From Gemmatimonadota bacterium (lineage in GTDB: Bacteria > Gemmatimonadota > Gemmatimonadetes > Palauibacterales > Palauibacteraceae): a DNA stretch of 6,224 nt. Within the stretch, counting starts at the first letter, position 1. Every line of letters starts with the position of its first letter. Positions 1 to 6,224 of the stretch are shown here, in pieces. The stretch is from positions 1 through 6,224 of the forward strand of contig JAUVPT010000104.1 in NCBI GenBank assembly GCA_030598525.1. Direction: 5' to 3'. The translations under genes and the position numbers were made by a program. The notes beneath the pieces were generated by a model. The model was given only the letters and a program-made list of their open reading frames with translations, made no database searches and was not told the origin of the DNA.

Positions 1-627
1 ACGTACGGGCCGAAGACAGGCGTTGCGGTGGTGCTTCAGGACAGCCCGCCGTCCGCCGCCACGGGGCTGGCTCGCGACGTATGCGCCTATGATCAGCAGG
101 GCTGCGTGTCGCCCCGGCTCGTGTACGTAGTGGGCGACTCGCCCCGGCGGTTCGTCGAGCACCTGGCAGCCGCCCTGACGGAGCACACGAGCCAACACCC
201 GCCTCCGAACCCCACCACGGCCGAAGCCGTAGCGATCCGGGCCGCCCGGACGGCCTTCGAGTTCAGCGGCTACGAGGACGGCCGGTCAGCCGTCGAAAGT
301 CCCGGTGAGTCCCTGGCCTGGACCATCCTGTCCAGCGAGGACCCGGCGGCAAGGGCGGAGTCGCTGCCACGGGTGGTCTGGGTGCACCATGTTCCGGACC
401 TCGAGACCCTGGAAGACACGCTGCGACCCCTGGAGGGGCGGATCCAGACGCTGGGCTATTCTGGCGCCGAGGGACTTCAGAAACTCGCCGCGCTGGCGAC
501 TCGTCTGGGTGTGAGCCGGATCGCGCCGTTCGGCTCGATGGCGTGGCCACCGGCCGACTGGAGGCACGAAGGAAAGCACCAGCTTCTACCGCTCGTCAAC
601 TGGACGGACTTCGAGATACCTGAGTAG
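1..627 (+). CDS. LuxC-family acyl-CoA reductase, C-terminal part (5' end cut by window)
   Basis: The frame is open from base 1, so the N-terminus lies outside the window; 208 residues are visible. A GTG at 28 is an internal valine codon, not a start. LuxC-family enzymes reduce fatty acyl-CoA (or acyl esters) to the aldehyde with NADPH through a thioester on a cysteine, and share the aldehyde dehydrogenase fold. Seen here: the block DVCAYDQQGCVSPR, whose QQGC cysteine (codon 103-105, visible residue 35) fits the catalytic cysteine, and the family's typical end, GSMAWPPADW, then RHEGKHQLLPLVNW. About 173 residues follow the cysteine, close to the spacing remembered for luminous-bacteria LuxC (about 190 of roughly 480). 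Roughly half the protein is missing upstream. No LuxE-like acyl-protein synthetase lies downstream; a partner, if any, would be upstream. Family assignment is firm; the actual acyl substrate is unknown, and most bacteria with this family are not luminous. Confidence 0.88.
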   Translation, partial: TYGPKTGVAVVLQDSPPSAATGLARDVCAYDQQGCVSPRLVYVVGDSPRRFVEHLAAALTEHTSQHPPPNPTTAEAVAIRAARTAFEFSGYEDGRSAVESPGESLAWTILSSEDPAARAESLPRVVWVHHVPDLETLEDTLRPLEGRIQTLGYSGAEGLQKLAALATRLGVSRIAPFGSMAWPPADWRHEGKHQLLPLVNWTDFEIPE

Positions 628-670
628 GTTGCCGTCCCGCGATACAGCGGGAGAAGGTGGATACCTGTTA

Positions 671-695
671 CTGACGCGGAGAGACCAAGCGTCAG
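671..695. repeat. perfect 7-bp inverted repeat between luxC-like gene and M1 gene
   Basis: Arms CTGACGC (671-677) and GCGTCAG (689-695) are exactly complementary around an 11-nt spacer. It lies in the 96-bp gap, 28 bp before the M1 start codon. It could be an RNA hairpin in the leader of the M1 transcript, a weak terminator for the upstream gene (but no T-run follows), or an operator. A weaker 5-bp hairpin (CCCGC 636-640, GCGGG 647-651) lies just upstream. I could not find a convincing sigma-70 -35/-10 pair in the gap, so whether the M1 gene has its own promoter is open. Confidence 0.4.
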
Positions 696-709
696 AAACG
701 TCATTGTAC

Positions 710-714
710 GGAGG
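710..714 (+). promoter_or_regulatory. ribosome binding site of the M1 peptidase gene
   Basis: GGAGG lies 9 nt before the ATG at 724, a good match in sequence and spacing, and supports that start. A second purine-rich stretch, GGGGAGG (726-732), lies 6 nt before an in-frame ATG at 739, so initiation five codons later is also possible. Confidence 0.7.
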
Positions 715-723
715 TAGAGGACG

Positions 724-2733
724 ATGGGGAGGCGGAACATGGTGGGTGTGTGGAGTCGATCGATCATCGCACTGGCGATAGTGGTAGCCACGACCGCGCC
801 GAACGCTGTGGCGCAGGATGCCAACCCGGCCGATGGCGAGGGGCTCGTCGTCGATTATCCGGTATTCAACCCGGTTCAGCCCCCGAGTGGCTATGTCGCT
901 GCGCTCGATCAGGGTACGCGCAGGGCAGACGGCCGACCGGGCGCGGACTACTGGCAGCAGTGGGTGGACTACGACATCGATGTGAAGATCGAGCCGGAGT
1001 CCGCTCTGGTAACGGCCAGCGAGACAATCACGATCCGGAACGATACGCCGCATGAGCGGCCGGTCATCGTTCTTCACCTGTACCAGAACGTGTTTGCAGA
1101 GGGGTCGCCGCGCGGCAGGAGCACCACGATCACGGGTGGCATGACACTGGGCCGGGTGGCCGTGGGAGGTGTGGACCTGGAGGAGCTTCCGCCTCGCCGG
1201 TTCTTCGGTCAGCAGCAGCGTGGCCCACAGGAGCCCGGTTTCCGGGTTAACGGAACGCTCGCCGTGATCTCGTTGCCGGAGCCCCTGGCCCCGGGTGGCC
1301 TCGTGGAGCTCGACGTGGACTGGTCGTTCGTGGTCGCCGGCAGCGGCGGCTTCCGGATGGGCCACCTGAACAACGAGATCTTCCAGCTTGCGCAGTGGTA
1401 CCCGCAGGTCGCGGTGTTCGACGACGTGTTCGGGCAGGACCAGTCGCCGTATCTGGGCAGCGGCGAGTTTTACACCGACTACGGCGATTTCACGGTCAAC
1501 GTCACGGTACCGGAGGGCTGGCTGGTCGTCGGCACGGGCATGCTGACCAACCCGGGAGACGTTCTTCACCCGGAGGCCGTGCAGACCCTTGCCTCGGCCC
1601 CAGCTCTCGATACGGTCGTCAAGGTGGTGAGTGTCGAGGACCGCGAAGCCGGCAACGCGACACTTCCGTCGGCCGATGGCTGGCACACGTGGACGCTCGA
1701 GGCCGAGATGGTGCGCGACTTCGCGTTTGCGGCGGGTGGCACCTACGTGTGGCACGTCACCGGCGCTGAGACCGGGCACGAGCAGGGTAGGGTGTTGATC
1801 CAGAACGTGTTCGATCCGAGGATGGATCATTGGGCGCCGGCCACCGAGTACGCGAAGCATGCCATCGAGTTCTTCTCCGACCTCATCCTTCCGTATCCGT
1901 ATCCGCAGGCCACGGCGGCCATGGGGCCGCCCGAGGTGAGCGGGATGGAATACCCGATGATCACGTTCATCACACACCAGGCAGCGGACCGGGGGCTGAA
2001 CGGTGTGGTTACGCACGAACTCAGCCACTTCTGGATGCCGATGATCGTGGGCACGAAGGAGATGGCCTACCCGTGGATGGACGAAGGGCTCACGACGTAC
2101 AACACGTCGCTCGCCATGGCCGACTATTACGAGACCCCTGTCACCCGTCCCGGCGATGACCGCGGCTACCAGATGGTCGTCCAGATGGAGATGCAGGAAC
2201 CCATCATGGGACACGCGGACTACGCCGAGCACATGTTCGGCCAGAATGTCTCCGCCTACAGCAAGCCGGGCATGATGCTGCACACCCTGCGGCACATGGT
2301 CGGACAGGAGAAGTTCGACGCCTTCTACAAGGACTACGCGGCGACGTGGGCGTTCAAGCACCCCATGCCGTGGGACTTCTTCGCCATGATGTCGGAGACG
2401 GCCGGGGCAGACCTCGATTGGTTCTGGCAGCCCTGGTTCTTCGGGACCGCGACCCTGGACCAGGCCGTTGACCAGGTTGTGCCGGGCTCCGGCTCCGCCG
2501 AGGTCACGGTATCCAACCTGTCCAGCGGCGTAATGCCCGTCGAGATGACGCTCGAGTACGCCGACGGTTCTTCGGAGACGGTCGTGTGGCCGCCTTCCGT
2601 GTGGGCCGGCACGCGCACGAAGACCGCCACGGTCCCGACATCCGGGGACCTGACGAAGATCACGATCGACGCGGACGGCAACTATCCGGATCTGGATCGA
2701 ACCAACAACGAGTGGGAAGCGGTCGAAGGCTGA
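724..2733 (+). CDS. secreted M1-family zinc metallopeptidase (aminopeptidase-like)
   Basis: Complete gene, 669 residues. M1 enzymes remove N-terminal residues from peptides using one zinc ion. A Sec signal peptide is visible: Arg residues near the N-terminus, a hydrophobic core (about 14-25) and a likely cut after AVA (30/31), so the protein is exported. After a short linker, a YWQQ motif (76-79) opens the N-terminal beta domain. The exopeptidase motif appears as GMEY (407-410), in place of the classical GxMEN. Zinc ligands are H431 and H435 of HELSH, with catalytic E432, and E454 after exactly 18 intervening residues, the M1 signature. Y512 (AYSKPG) fits the transition-state tyrosine, 58 residues past the third ligand. 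The W-rich segment near 565-575 ends the catalytic helical part; about 95 residues of beta-rich C-terminal domain follow. It lacks the long C-terminal helical domain of PepN-type enzymes. It probably begins a three-gene operon with the dehydrogenase 29 nt downstream. Substrate preference is not predictable. Confidence 0.93.
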   Translation: MGRRNMVGVWSRSIIALAIVVATTAPNAVAQDANPADGEGLVVDYPVFNPVQPPSGYVAALDQGTRRADGRPGADYWQQWVDYDIDVKIEPESALVTASETITIRNDTPHERPVIVLHLYQNVFAEGSPRGRSTTITGGMTLGRVAVGGVDLEELPPRRFFGQQQRGPQEPGFRVNGTLAVISLPEPLAPGGLVELDVDWSFVVAGSGGFRMGHLNNEIFQLAQWYPQVAVFDDVFGQDQSPYLGSGEFYTDYGDFTVNVTVPEGWLVVGTGMLTNPGDVLHPEAVQTLASAPALDTVVKVVSVEDREAGNATLPSADGWHTWTLEAEMVRDFAFAAGGTYVWHVTGAETGHEQGRVLIQNVFDPRMDHWAPATEYAKHAIEFFSDLILPYPYPQATAAMGPPEVSGMEYPMITFITHQAADRGLNGVVTHELSHFWMPMIVGTKEMAYPWMDEGLTTYNTSLAMADYYETPVTRPGDDRGYQMVVQMEMQEPIMGHADYAEHMFGQNVSAYSKPGMMLHTLRHMVGQEKFDAFYKDYAATWAFKHPMPWDFFAMMSETAGADLDWFWQPWFFGTATLDQAVDQVVPGSGSAEVTVSNLSSGVMPVEMTLEYADGSSETVVWPPSVWAGTRTKTATVPTSGDLTKITIDADGNYPDLDRTNNEWEAVEG

Positions 2734-2762
2734 CCCGCGTCCCGCGAAGCCTGGCCGGGTGA

Positions 2763-4046
2763 ATGGCAGGAGCTGACGGGAGAGACGGAGAAGTCTGGAA
2801 GAGCTACCAGGAGTACTTCCGGGCGGCGCCCGAGATCGTTTTCGAATGGAACGATCGCGAGACCGCCGCCCGGGGGTGGCTCGTCATCAACAGCCTCAAG
2901 GGCGGGGCCGCGGGCGGCGGCACGCGCATGCGGGTCGGCCTGACGCGTGACGACGTGACGTTCCTGGCGAAGGCGATGGAGCTCAAGTTCGCTTTCGCCG
3001 GTCCCCCCATCGGCGGCGCTAAGTCAGGAATCTCTTTCGATCCAGCGGATCCCAGGAAGCAGGAAGTTCTCGAGCGCTGGTTCCGGGCGATCCAATCGGA
3101 GCTCCTCACCCGGTACGGCACGGCCGGAGATCTCAACGTCAGCGAGATGGAAGAGGTGATCCCCCTGTGTCGAGACATCGGCATCGGACACCCGCAGATC
3201 GGTGTGCTCAGGGGACACTTCGGACTGGACGGTGAGGCGCTCGGACGCCGCTCGGAGCTCATGCACATCGGGCTCGATCAGCCGGTTCCACCGGAGTATG
3301 GACTGGCCGGAAAGGAAGCCCGGGTCTTTGCCCTCGTGACCGGATACAGCGTGACACAGTCCGCGCTCAGGCTGCTGCACCACCAGGGAAGCTCACCCTC
3401 AGATACTCGCGTGCTTCTCCAGGGCTTCGGCTCCGTGGGTGGAGCTGCCGCTCTCTACATGGTACGAGCCGGCTTCCGGCTGGTGGGCATCATGGATGCA
3501 CGGGGGTGTCTGCTCCACGAGGAGGGATTCTCGGTGGACGAGGTCGAAAATCTGCTGCTGAGCCGAGAGGGGAACACGTTGCCGGCCGTGGCGGGAGCTG
3601 GCGTCTCAGCTCCGGCCCATGCGTTCTTCGACGCTCGAGCTGACATGTTCGTGGCCGCTGCCGCATCCGGCACTCTCGATGTCGATGTGCTGGACAGAGT
3701 CCAGTCGGCAGGCGTCACGTCTATCATCGCCGGCGCGAACCACCCATTCGCTGCCGACGAACCCGGTGACACCAGCGTCGAGCAGGATGCCGACGGTCGC
3801 TTCGCGATCGTGGCCGACATCATAGCAAGTTGTGGCACGGCGCATGCTTTCGCCTGCCAGAGCCGTTCGGACTTTCCTTTGCAGCCACGCATCGTCTTCG
3901 AGTCGATCGAGGCCACCGTCGCCGAAGCAGTGGACGAGGCAGTTCGGCGCGCCGGAAACGCACAGCGCGGACTGCTGGCTGCGGCCCTCGCCATGGCTCT
4001 CGAGCGGTGCGACGGTGCACCGCGTACCCCAAACCAACCGGAGTAG
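2763..4046 (+). CDS. Glu/Leu/Phe/Val-family amino-acid dehydrogenase, divergent
   Basis: Complete gene, 427 residues. The family oxidatively deaminates an amino acid to its 2-oxo acid with NAD(P)+, releasing ammonia, in the cytoplasm. An in-frame TGA abuts the ATG (2760-2762), so 2763 is the earliest possible start; no good Shine-Dalgarno is seen, suggesting coupling to upstream translation. The N-terminal dimerisation/catalytic domain has GGGTRMR (51-57), K75 (MELK) and K87 (GGAKSGI). The 12-residue lysine spacing and GGTRM-like text match leucine dehydrogenase (K68/K80, from memory). D123 (AGDLN) fits the catalytic aspartate. The Rossmann domain has GFGSVG (221-226), with D245 ending the next strand, which favours NAD+ over NADP+. 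IIAGANHPFA (321-330) matches the usual conserved Asn loop. Odd: the typical NAGG segment reads ASCGTAHAF (355-363), so the side-chain pocket differs from textbook Glu and Leu enzymes; a CG-type motif occurs, as far as I recall, in some uncharacterised family members. Length is nearer GluDH than LeuDH. Family is firm, substrate open. Confidence 0.88.
   Translation: MAGADGRDGEVWKSYQEYFRAAPEIVFEWNDRETAARGWLVINSLKGGAAGGGTRMRVGLTRDDVTFLAKAMELKFAFAGPPIGGAKSGISFDPADPRKQEVLERWFRAIQSELLTRYGTAGDLNVSEMEEVIPLCRDIGIGHPQIGVLRGHFGLDGEALGRRSELMHIGLDQPVPPEYGLAGKEARVFALVTGYSVTQSALRLLHHQGSSPSDTRVLLQGFGSVGGAAALYMVRAGFRLVGIMDARGCLLHEEGFSVDEVENLLLSREGNTLPAVAGAGVSAPAHAFFDARADMFVAAAASGTLDVDVLDRVQSAGVTSIIAGANHPFAADEPGDTSVEQDADGRFAIVADIIASCGTAHAFACQSRSDFPLQPRIVFESIEATVAEAVDEAVRRAGNAQRGLLAAALAMALERCDGAPRTPNQPE
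4040..4043 (+). promoter_or_regulatory. ribosome binding site that sets the GTG start of the M20 gene
   Basis: GGAG at the very end of the dehydrogenase coding sequence lies 7 nt before the GTG at 4051. The site overlaps the last codons of the upstream gene, so the two genes are probably translationally coupled. Confidence 0.7.
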
Positions 4047-4050
4047 AACC

Positions 4051-5427
4051 GTGAGTTCAGACCTGACCGCATATCTCCGCTCCAACAGAGAGCGGTTCGA
4101 GCAGGAGTTCGTCGACTTTCTTCGTATCCCCAGTGTGAGCACCGAGAAGCGATACGCAGAGGATGTGGCCCGCTGCGCGGAGTGGTTGGCGGAGATCGTA
4201 CGCGAGGCGGGGATGGACAACGTCGAGATCATCCCGACGGAGGGGAATCCCTTCGTGGTCGCCGAGAAGATGGTAGATCCGGCCGCGCCGACCGTGCTGG
4301 TGTACGGACACTATGACGTGCAGCCCGTGGACCCGGAGGAGCTATGGGACGCGCCTCCCTTCGAGCCGACCTACAAGAACGGCCGCATCTACGCGCGCGG
4401 CACGAACGACGACAAGGGCCAGGTCCTGATGCACGTCCAGGCTCTCGAGGCCAGGATCAAAGGCGGCTTCGGGATGCCGGTCAACGTGAAGCTTTGCTTC
4501 GAGGGCGAAGAGGAGATTGGCAGCATCAACCTGGAGACCTTTCTGCGTTCCGCTGCCGACCGGCTGGCGTGTGATGCGGTGATCGTCAGCGACACGGGGA
4601 TGCTGGGAATCGACATCCCGTCGATCGGTACCGGACTGAGAGGCATCGCCTATCTCGAGGTGTTCGTGGACGGACCCGCCGGCGATCTGCACTCGGGCAG
4701 CTACGGCGGGGCCGTGGTGAACCCGGCGTTCGCTCTTGCCCAGATCATCTCGAAGCTCAAGGACGAGGACGGTCGGGTCACCGTCCCGGGATTCTACGAT
4801 CGGGTCCGACCGATATCGGAGACGATTCGCGCCGAGACACGCGCCCTCCCCTTCACAGACGAGGAATTCATCGAGGAAACAGGCGCCCCCGCACTGGACG
4901 GTGAGGCCGGGTACAGCACGCTCGAGCGTCTGTGGTACCGTCCCGCTCTCGACGTGAACGGCATGATCTCGGGTTTCACGGGAGATGGAGCCAAGACCGT
5001 CCTGCCGGCCAAGGCGAGCGCCAAGATCTCCATGCGACTCGTGGCCGACCAGGATCCGGACGAGATCGCGCAGCTGTTCACGAAGTACGTCGAGTCCCTG
5101 GCGCCCGAAGGCGTGACCGTGCGTGTGGTCCCTGCACACGGTGGCTGGCCCTGGTCCGGCGATCCCGACAGTCCGTTGTTCGAGGCCGCCGCGCAGGCCC
5201 TGGAGGACTCTTTTGGCCGCCGGCCGGTCTACATCGGAGAAGGCGGCTCGATTCCGATCATTCCGCTGTTCGAGGAAGTCCTCAAGGGACCGGTGCTGCT
5301 GCTGGGCTTTGCCCCTCCGGGCGGAAACGCGCACGCCCCGAACGAGTGGATGGACGTTGAGACGTATCACAAGGGAATCGAGACGATCGCCCGCCTGTAT
5401 GACGAGGTGGCGGCTCGCGGCATTTGA
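4051..5427 (+). CDS. M20-family metallodipeptidase
   Basis: 458 residues from GTG, the usual length for bacterial M20 dipeptidases. The frame is open further upstream (an ATG at 3832), but that start would add 73 residues deep inside the dehydrogenase gene with no family resemblance; the GTG has a good Shine-Dalgarno and begins directly with the family's N-terminal helix. M20 dipeptidases cut dipeptides with a pair of metal ions, typically zinc or manganese. All expected residues are visible: H87 and D89 (GHYDVQP), bridging D120 (NDDKG), general base E154 and ligand E155 (FEGEEEIGS), D181 (SDTG) and H428 (GGNAHAPNEW). H214 in DLHSGSYGG marks the lid/dimerisation domain inserted in the catalytic domain. 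An aspartate at 181 rather than glutamate fits the carnosinase/dipeptidase-like branch. No signal peptide is seen, so it is cytoplasmic. It starts 4 nt after the dehydrogenase stop, strong evidence of one transcript. Exact dipeptide preference is unknown. Confidence 0.92.
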   Translation: MSSDLTAYLRSNRERFEQEFVDFLRIPSVSTEKRYAEDVARCAEWLAEIVREAGMDNVEIIPTEGNPFVVAEKMVDPAAPTVLVYGHYDVQPVDPEELWDAPPFEPTYKNGRIYARGTNDDKGQVLMHVQALEARIKGGFGMPVNVKLCFEGEEEIGSINLETFLRSAADRLACDAVIVSDTGMLGIDIPSIGTGLRGIAYLEVFVDGPAGDLHSGSYGGAVVNPAFALAQIISKLKDEDGRVTVPGFYDRVRPISETIRAETRALPFTDEEFIEETGAPALDGEAGYSTLERLWYRPALDVNGMISGFTGDGAKTVLPAKASAKISMRLVADQDPDEIAQLFTKYVESLAPEGVTVRVVPAHGGWPWSGDPDSPLFEAAAQALEDSFGRRPVYIGEGGSIPIIPLFEEVLKGPVLLLGFAPPGGNAHAPNEWMDVETYHKGIETIARLYDEVAARGI

Positions 5428-5437
5428 ACGCCTGAAA

Positions 5438-5461
5438 CCCGCGCGACTCTCCAGACGCGGG
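5438..5461. repeat. 6-bp inverted repeat just after the M20 stop codon
   Basis: CCCGCG (5438-5443) and CGCGGG (5456-5461) are complementary with a 12-nt loop, starting 11 bp after the stop codon. No T-run follows on the + strand, so alone it is a weak terminator candidate; it may help the strong hairpin at 5481-5509 end or stabilise the operon mRNA. It could also be chance in G+C-rich DNA. Confidence 0.35.
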
Positions 5462-5480
5462 ATGACCATACAGAAGCAAA

Positions 5481-5509
5481 AGGGCCGGCCCATCGATCGG
5501 GCCGGCCCT
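5481..5509. terminator. bidirectional rho-independent terminator between convergent genes
   Basis: An 11-bp perfect stem, AGGGCCGGCCC (5481-5491) with GGGCCGGCCCT (5499-5509), encloses a 7-nt loop. Read on the - strand the stem runs into TTTTGCTTCTG (four T including the closing pair), so it is a good terminator for the - strand gene ending at 5549. On the + strand the tail is CTCTGTGTCT, T-containing but not a run, so it would be less efficient for the M20 operon. Its place in a 121-bp gap between two converging stop codons supports a shared terminator. Confidence 0.85.
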
Positions 5510-5548
5510 CTGTGTCTGGGAATACCGGGTCGGGCTGACCAGAAGGAG

Positions 5549-6224
5549 CTAATCCAACTCTTCTTCTGCACGCACCTCCTCATCTTCCCTGCGGGCCTCT
5601 TCCTTCGCTTCCTCCACGGCCTGCAGAACTTCTACCCACAGGTTCGCGGTGGCTGCTCGCCGTGCGACGCGGGTCGCACGGGCGGACGGTGCTCCGTCAC
5701 GCAGCTCGTCGACCCGCATGTCGTAACCCTTCGGGGCGTAGACTCCACGATCCCCGCGCCACCACCCGGACACGGAGCCGTCAAACGTGACCCTGGCAAG
5801 GAAATAGAGGGGAGTCGTACGGACTCCCAGATACGCCGTGGTCCCGTTGATGACACCATCGTCTCCCGGACCGGAGATGTCATACGCCTCGTATTCGAGG
5901 CCGCCCGTCGGCCGCGGTGCGACGACCCACAGGATCTCCTGCTGGAGGTCAGCCAGTATGCCCGCGCGCAGCGTATCAGCCTCCGGAAGAGCCAGCTTGC
6001 GCGACGGGTCGTTACCCGACACCTCGAAGACCGTGTCCGACGCCGCCTTCGAGAACACCCACAAGCCGCCGATGGAGGGCGTGGAGACGAGGCTTCCCCT
6101 GACGGCGGGCGCACCCCTTAACGTTTCCGGCCCCACGTCCGGAGACAGCAGGGTATCAGGGTTCTGCCCCAGGAAATTCGTCTGGATGATCGCGAGGGTA
6201 GGAATCGAATCATCGGCGAACGCC
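5549..6224 (-). CDS. unrecognised protein with acidic C-terminal tail (5' end cut by window)
   Basis: The - strand frame stays open from the stop (TAG, 5549-5551) to the window end, giving 224 visible residues; the start lies beyond 6224. A GTG at 6136 is possible as a start, but the sequence before it (AFADDSIPTLAIIQ and onward) looks equally coding, so I treat the gene as partial. I do not recognise the family. The body is rich in short hydrophobic strands broken by Gly, Asp and Pro turns (GGLWVFSK, EILWVVAP, ITGT-like turns, RVTFDGSVSGWWRG), which would fit a beta-propeller or other all-beta extracytoplasmic domain. The last 25 or so residues form a highly charged, probably helical tail (EEAKEEARREDEEVRAEEELD-like, mostly Glu/Arg). 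No catalytic motif or transmembrane segment is seen in the visible part. Strand and reality are supported by the well-placed terminator just past its stop; function is unknown and the beta-propeller idea is only a guess. Confidence 0.65.
   Translation of the reverse strand, partial: AFADDSIPTLAIIQTNFLGQNPDTLLSPDVGPETLRGAPAVRGSLVSTPSIGGLWVFSKAASDTVFEVSGNDPSRKLALPEADTLRAGILADLQQEILWVVAPRPTGGLEYEAYDISGPGDDGVINGTTAYLGVRTTPLYFLARVTFDGSVSGWWRGDRGVYAPKGYDMRVDELRDGAPSARATRVARRAATANLWVEVLQAVEEAKEEARREDEEVRAEEELD

Larger units (their letters stand above)
2763..5427 (+). other. probable 3' part of a peptide/amino-acid catabolic operon
   Basis: The dehydrogenase and M20 dipeptidase genes are separated by 4 nt, with the second gene's Shine-Dalgarno inside the first. 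The M1 peptidase gene ends only 29 nt before the dehydrogenase, with no terminator-like hairpin between, so it probably belongs to the same transcript. The common terminator is at 5481-5509. Whether the LuxC-like gene also belongs is unclear: the 96-bp gap before the M1 gene is long enough for a separate promoter, though I could not identify one. Confidence 0.6.

Noticed and set aside
28..30. GTG at 28 as a start of a short protein
   Set aside because: The frame is open and LuxC-like before it, and the remaining protein would lack most of the enzyme; the gene is simply cut by the window edge.
636..651. 5-bp hairpin after the LuxC-like gene as its terminator
   Set aside because: Short stem with no T-run on the + strand; not enough to call a terminator.
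586..2361. 591-codon open frame on the - strand, antisense to the M1 gene
   Set aside because: It lies opposite a gene with full M1 motifs, and its translation is rich in His, Arg and Val with no domain, as expected for a shadow frame in G+C-rich DNA.
3832..4050. N-terminal extension of the M20 dipeptidase from an upstream ATG
   Set aside because: The extension lies wholly inside the dehydrogenase coding region and has no M20 resemblance; the GTG at 4051 has a Shine-Dalgarno and gives the family length.
3606..4232. 208-codon - strand frame spanning the dehydrogenase/M20 junction
   Set aside because: Antisense to two well-supported genes, with no motif or ribosome binding site of note.
4342..5583. 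413-codon open frame on the - strand, antisense to the M20 gene
   Set aside because: Opposite an intact M20 gene, crosses the terminator hairpin and shows no recognisable motif; shadow frame.
5123..6121. 332-codon + strand frame running from the M20 gene through the terminator
   Set aside because: It reads the M20 gene in the wrong frame, passes through a strong terminator and then runs antisense to the - strand gene; composition is Arg/Pro-rich shadow.

Overview
The window is G+C-rich, densely coded bacterial DNA. It holds five protein genes: three complete and two cut by the window edges. Four run on the + strand and one converges on them from the - strand. A Sec-type signal peptide, Shine-Dalgarno sites, tight gene spacing and the families present point to a free-living, peptide-using heterotroph. 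The style of the M1 peptidase (a YWQQ entry motif after a short linker and a small C-terminal beta domain) recalls Gemmatimonadota or related phyla, but that placement is memory-based inference. I see no tRNA, rRNA, CRISPR array, insertion sequence or phage gene.

Layout: 1-627 is the C-terminal part of a LuxC-family acyl-CoA reductase, including its catalytic cysteine. A 96-bp gap follows, with a perfect 7-bp inverted repeat and a strong ribosome binding site. Next comes a compact + strand set: a secreted M1 zinc metallopeptidase (724-2733), a divergent Glu/Leu/Phe/Val-type amino-acid dehydrogenase (2763-4046) and an M20 dipeptidase (GTG start, 4051-5427). The gaps between these three are 29 and 4 nt, so they probably form one operon. 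A 121-bp convergent gap carries a strong GC hairpin terminator. The - strand gene (stop at 5549, open to the window end) encodes an unrecognised protein with a very acidic helical tail.

The three middle genes make a plausible peptide-to-keto-acid route. The exported M1 enzyme would trim peptides outside the cytoplasm, the M20 enzyme (no signal peptide) would split imported dipeptides, and the dehydrogenase would deaminate a released amino acid with NAD+. This chain is inferred from gene order and family knowledge. Most of the window is ordinary metabolism. The point most worth a second look is the dehydrogenase, which keeps the catalytic lysines and aspartate but has a changed substrate-pocket motif, so its substrate cannot be named from sequence.
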